Below are positions 62,641 to 64,000 of a stretch of 64,000 nt of DNA, piece by piece (position 1 is the stretch's first letter; each line of letters opens with the position of its first letter). The stretch covers positions 2,232,001-2,296,000 of the forward strand of contig JAFEKR010000008.1 of the NCBI GenBank assembly GCA_019022495.1, read 5' to 3'. The notes under the pieces were generated by a model that saw nothing but the letters and a program-made list of their open reading frames with translations, did not search any database and was not told the origin of the DNA. A program made the translations under genes and the position numbers. Source of the DNA: Epichloe hybrida. Lineage: Eukaryota > Ascomycota > Sordariomycetes > Hypocreales > Clavicipitaceae.

Positions 62641-63365
62641 GATTCCGCCAGCAAGCCGCAAGTCGCCTCAAAGGCAAGCGGGGGGGAGGGAGGTGGAGAG
62701 CTCGGATTTTGCAGAATGATCTGATAGAGAAGAGTGCGAGTGTTTTACGCCATGAGAAGGTGATTTCGAAATACAGGTCGGCACGACTGAGACGAATGAA
62801 AAGGTGGTTTTATTCCAGAGCCCAGTTGGACGAGCGCGGCACTCATGGCCCAAGGTCCGTAGACGACGTAGGCAGGTTGCGCAACAAGACTCAGACTCGA
62901 CACTCCGGAACAGCCGGTGAACTATGGCCGCCGCCGACGTGGCGATTTTACCGGAAATCCCCAACCAATAAATATATAAAGACTCTTCAGTGTGCACCAA
63001 AAGATGGGGTCGTCGGGAGTGAGCAGGCCCAAGAAAAAAGCAGAGCACGAGCACGAGCACGAGCCCGAGCCCGAAATCTGGAGGAAGGAGAGGAACGTGA
63101 GAGACGTGAGAGACGTGAAAGACGTGAAAGACGTCAAAGTAATAGGTCAACGGCCAAAGGCCAAATGGCTCTTTTGGGGCGGAAACGCTTGTTAAAGTAA
63201 GTACAGACTAAAGGCTTGCTGGAGGTGACCAGGACCAGACCAGACCAGACCGGCAACAAGTACAGTGGGTGTAGTCCGTACATGAGTGCAAGCCACTTCG
63301 CCGGGACGCCATGGCGCAGCTCTCAAAGCACGAACCAAGACGGGTTCAGTGTGTACAGTGGCCCA
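62641..63365. promoter_or_regulatory. Upstream region of the transcription-factor gene
   Basis: Presumed promoter and leader of the minus-strand gene. Contains a C/G-rich tract (62680-62697), a hexanucleotide run of gagcac/gagccc (63046-63074), and gacgtga-type 9-bp repeats (63097-63136; the ACGT cores resemble bZIP sites, untested). Several short open frames overlap here on both strands; none has domain support. Confidence 0.5.
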
Positions 63366-63431
63366 GTGGGTGTACAGTGGGTGTACAGTGGGTGTACAGT
63401 GGGTGTACAGTGGGTGTACAGTGGGTGTACA
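63366..63431. repeat. 11-bp minisatellite, six perfect units
   Basis: Unit gtgggtgtaca repeated six times head to tail. It produces repetitive VQWVYSGCT-like translations in open frames that are not believed to be genes. A shorter 9-bp array (gtatagggc, three units) follows at about 63469-63495. Confidence 0.95.
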
Positions 63432-63636
63432 CTTGTACGGACCGCTCCGTAATTATTATGTATATAGGGCGTATAGGGCGTATAGGGCCAGACCCTTTCG
63501 CAAGTGCCCCTTGTTCATACCCTGTACATAAGTCTACTCCGGAGTCCGTACAACGCCTTCCATCCGGTGGCTAGCATCCTGGTTCCCTTGGCGGGAGTAT
63601 GTAGCGGGCGGTTGAGGTGGAACCCTGCCCAATCTT

Positions 63637-63755
63637 CGGGGGGGCTTCGGGGGGGCTTCGGGGGGTTCCATGAAGTCCACCGGCCCATGAAGTCCACCGG
63701 CCCAATGGAGGGTGGTGGTGGCCCTGGTGGTGGTGGCCCTGGTGGTGGCCCGCCC
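63637..63755. repeat. Cluster of short GC-rich direct repeats
   Basis: Three copies of cttcgggggg (about 63635-63665), two copies of atgaagtccaccggccca (about 63670-63705) and three of ggtggtggccct (about 63714-63750). Low complexity; overlapping open frames here are repeat artefacts. Confidence 0.85.
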
Positions 63756-64000
63756 TGTGCTTTTGGAGCGACGGTGGGGAGTCTGCCAAAGGGAAATGCA
63801 CTCAGCACCCAATCTTGGTCTAGAGAAATGCAAAGACCCAAATACCAAATGCGACATCGCCGGCATTCACCAGTCTGCAAGAGGAAGTAGAAATCGACTG
63901 GGCACCTGGCACAACAAAGATATCCCCCGTACGGATTACCATATTGCCTACTTTACTGAAGCGGGTGGCAGAACTTGTGATCCCGGCCGGCCACCACCGC
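63756..64000. other. Right edge, no feature supported
   Basis: Normal-composition DNA with short overlapping frames on both strands and no recognisable domain. A further gene may start beyond the window. Confidence 0.4.

Noticed and set aside
63216..63574. Overlapping open frames rich in VQWVYSGCT
   Set aside because: They are translations of the 11-bp minisatellite in three frames.

Overview
The window joins two very different compartments of what looks like a filamentous ascomycete genome (Pezizomycotina, probably Sordariomycetes; this is inferred from the Rab5-type, KRI1-like and Zn2Cys6 proteins, short introns with CTAAC-type branch sites, and RIP-like decay). Positions 1 to about 53476 are AT-rich, TA-dense DNA without an intact host gene. 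It consists of nested transposable elements whose reading frames are broken mainly by TAG/TAA at former CAG, CAA and TGG positions, the pattern left by repeat-induced point mutation (RIP). Positions 53477-64000 have normal base composition and carry four host genes.

Repeat block. LTR pairs and target-site duplications (TSDs), all read by eye, give a consistent nesting order. Left stack: a Copia element (family A, copy A-1, 3140-19547, TSD aaagt) was invaded by a hAT-like element with CAGAGC ends (hAT-1, 5473-14236, 8-bp TSD taaatgct). That element was itself invaded by a second family-A Copia (A-2, 5834-12581, TSD ttatt). A-1 also holds a separate ~770-bp insertion of unknown class near 17641-18408. 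Right stack: a Ty3/Gypsy element (Gypsy C, 19553-24312, resuming at 47393) was split by a Copia-type element (D, 24313-47392, TSD gtatt). D was split by a Gypsy element (E, 26724-34398, TSD ctaga) and by a different, less decayed Copia (B, 37014-45605, TSD atata). The 5' LTR of B was hit by a second hAT-like element (hAT-2, 37449-38884, TSD ctagctag). The window starts with the 3' end of another Gypsy pol. The block ends with a minus-strand, 5'-truncated family-A Copia (F, 50530-53476).

Host genes. At 53476/53477 the pol sequence of F abuts the fourth exon of a minus-strand RING-type gene, which has lost its 3' part. A Rab5-family GTPase gene (VPS21-like, minus, three exons) follows, divergent from a KRI1-like ribosome-biogenesis gene (plus, two exons). 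A long Zn(II)2Cys6 transcription-factor gene (minus, two exons) converges on KRI1. The far right end is upstream DNA rich in minisatellites.

The genes do not form an operon or cluster: membrane traffic, ribosome assembly and transcription are ordinary core functions. The most notable features are the two-sided nesting, a hAT-like family with a shared ~100-bp internal satellite, the unclassified insertion with an intact small reading frame, and a host gene cut by a transposon-internal breakpoint.
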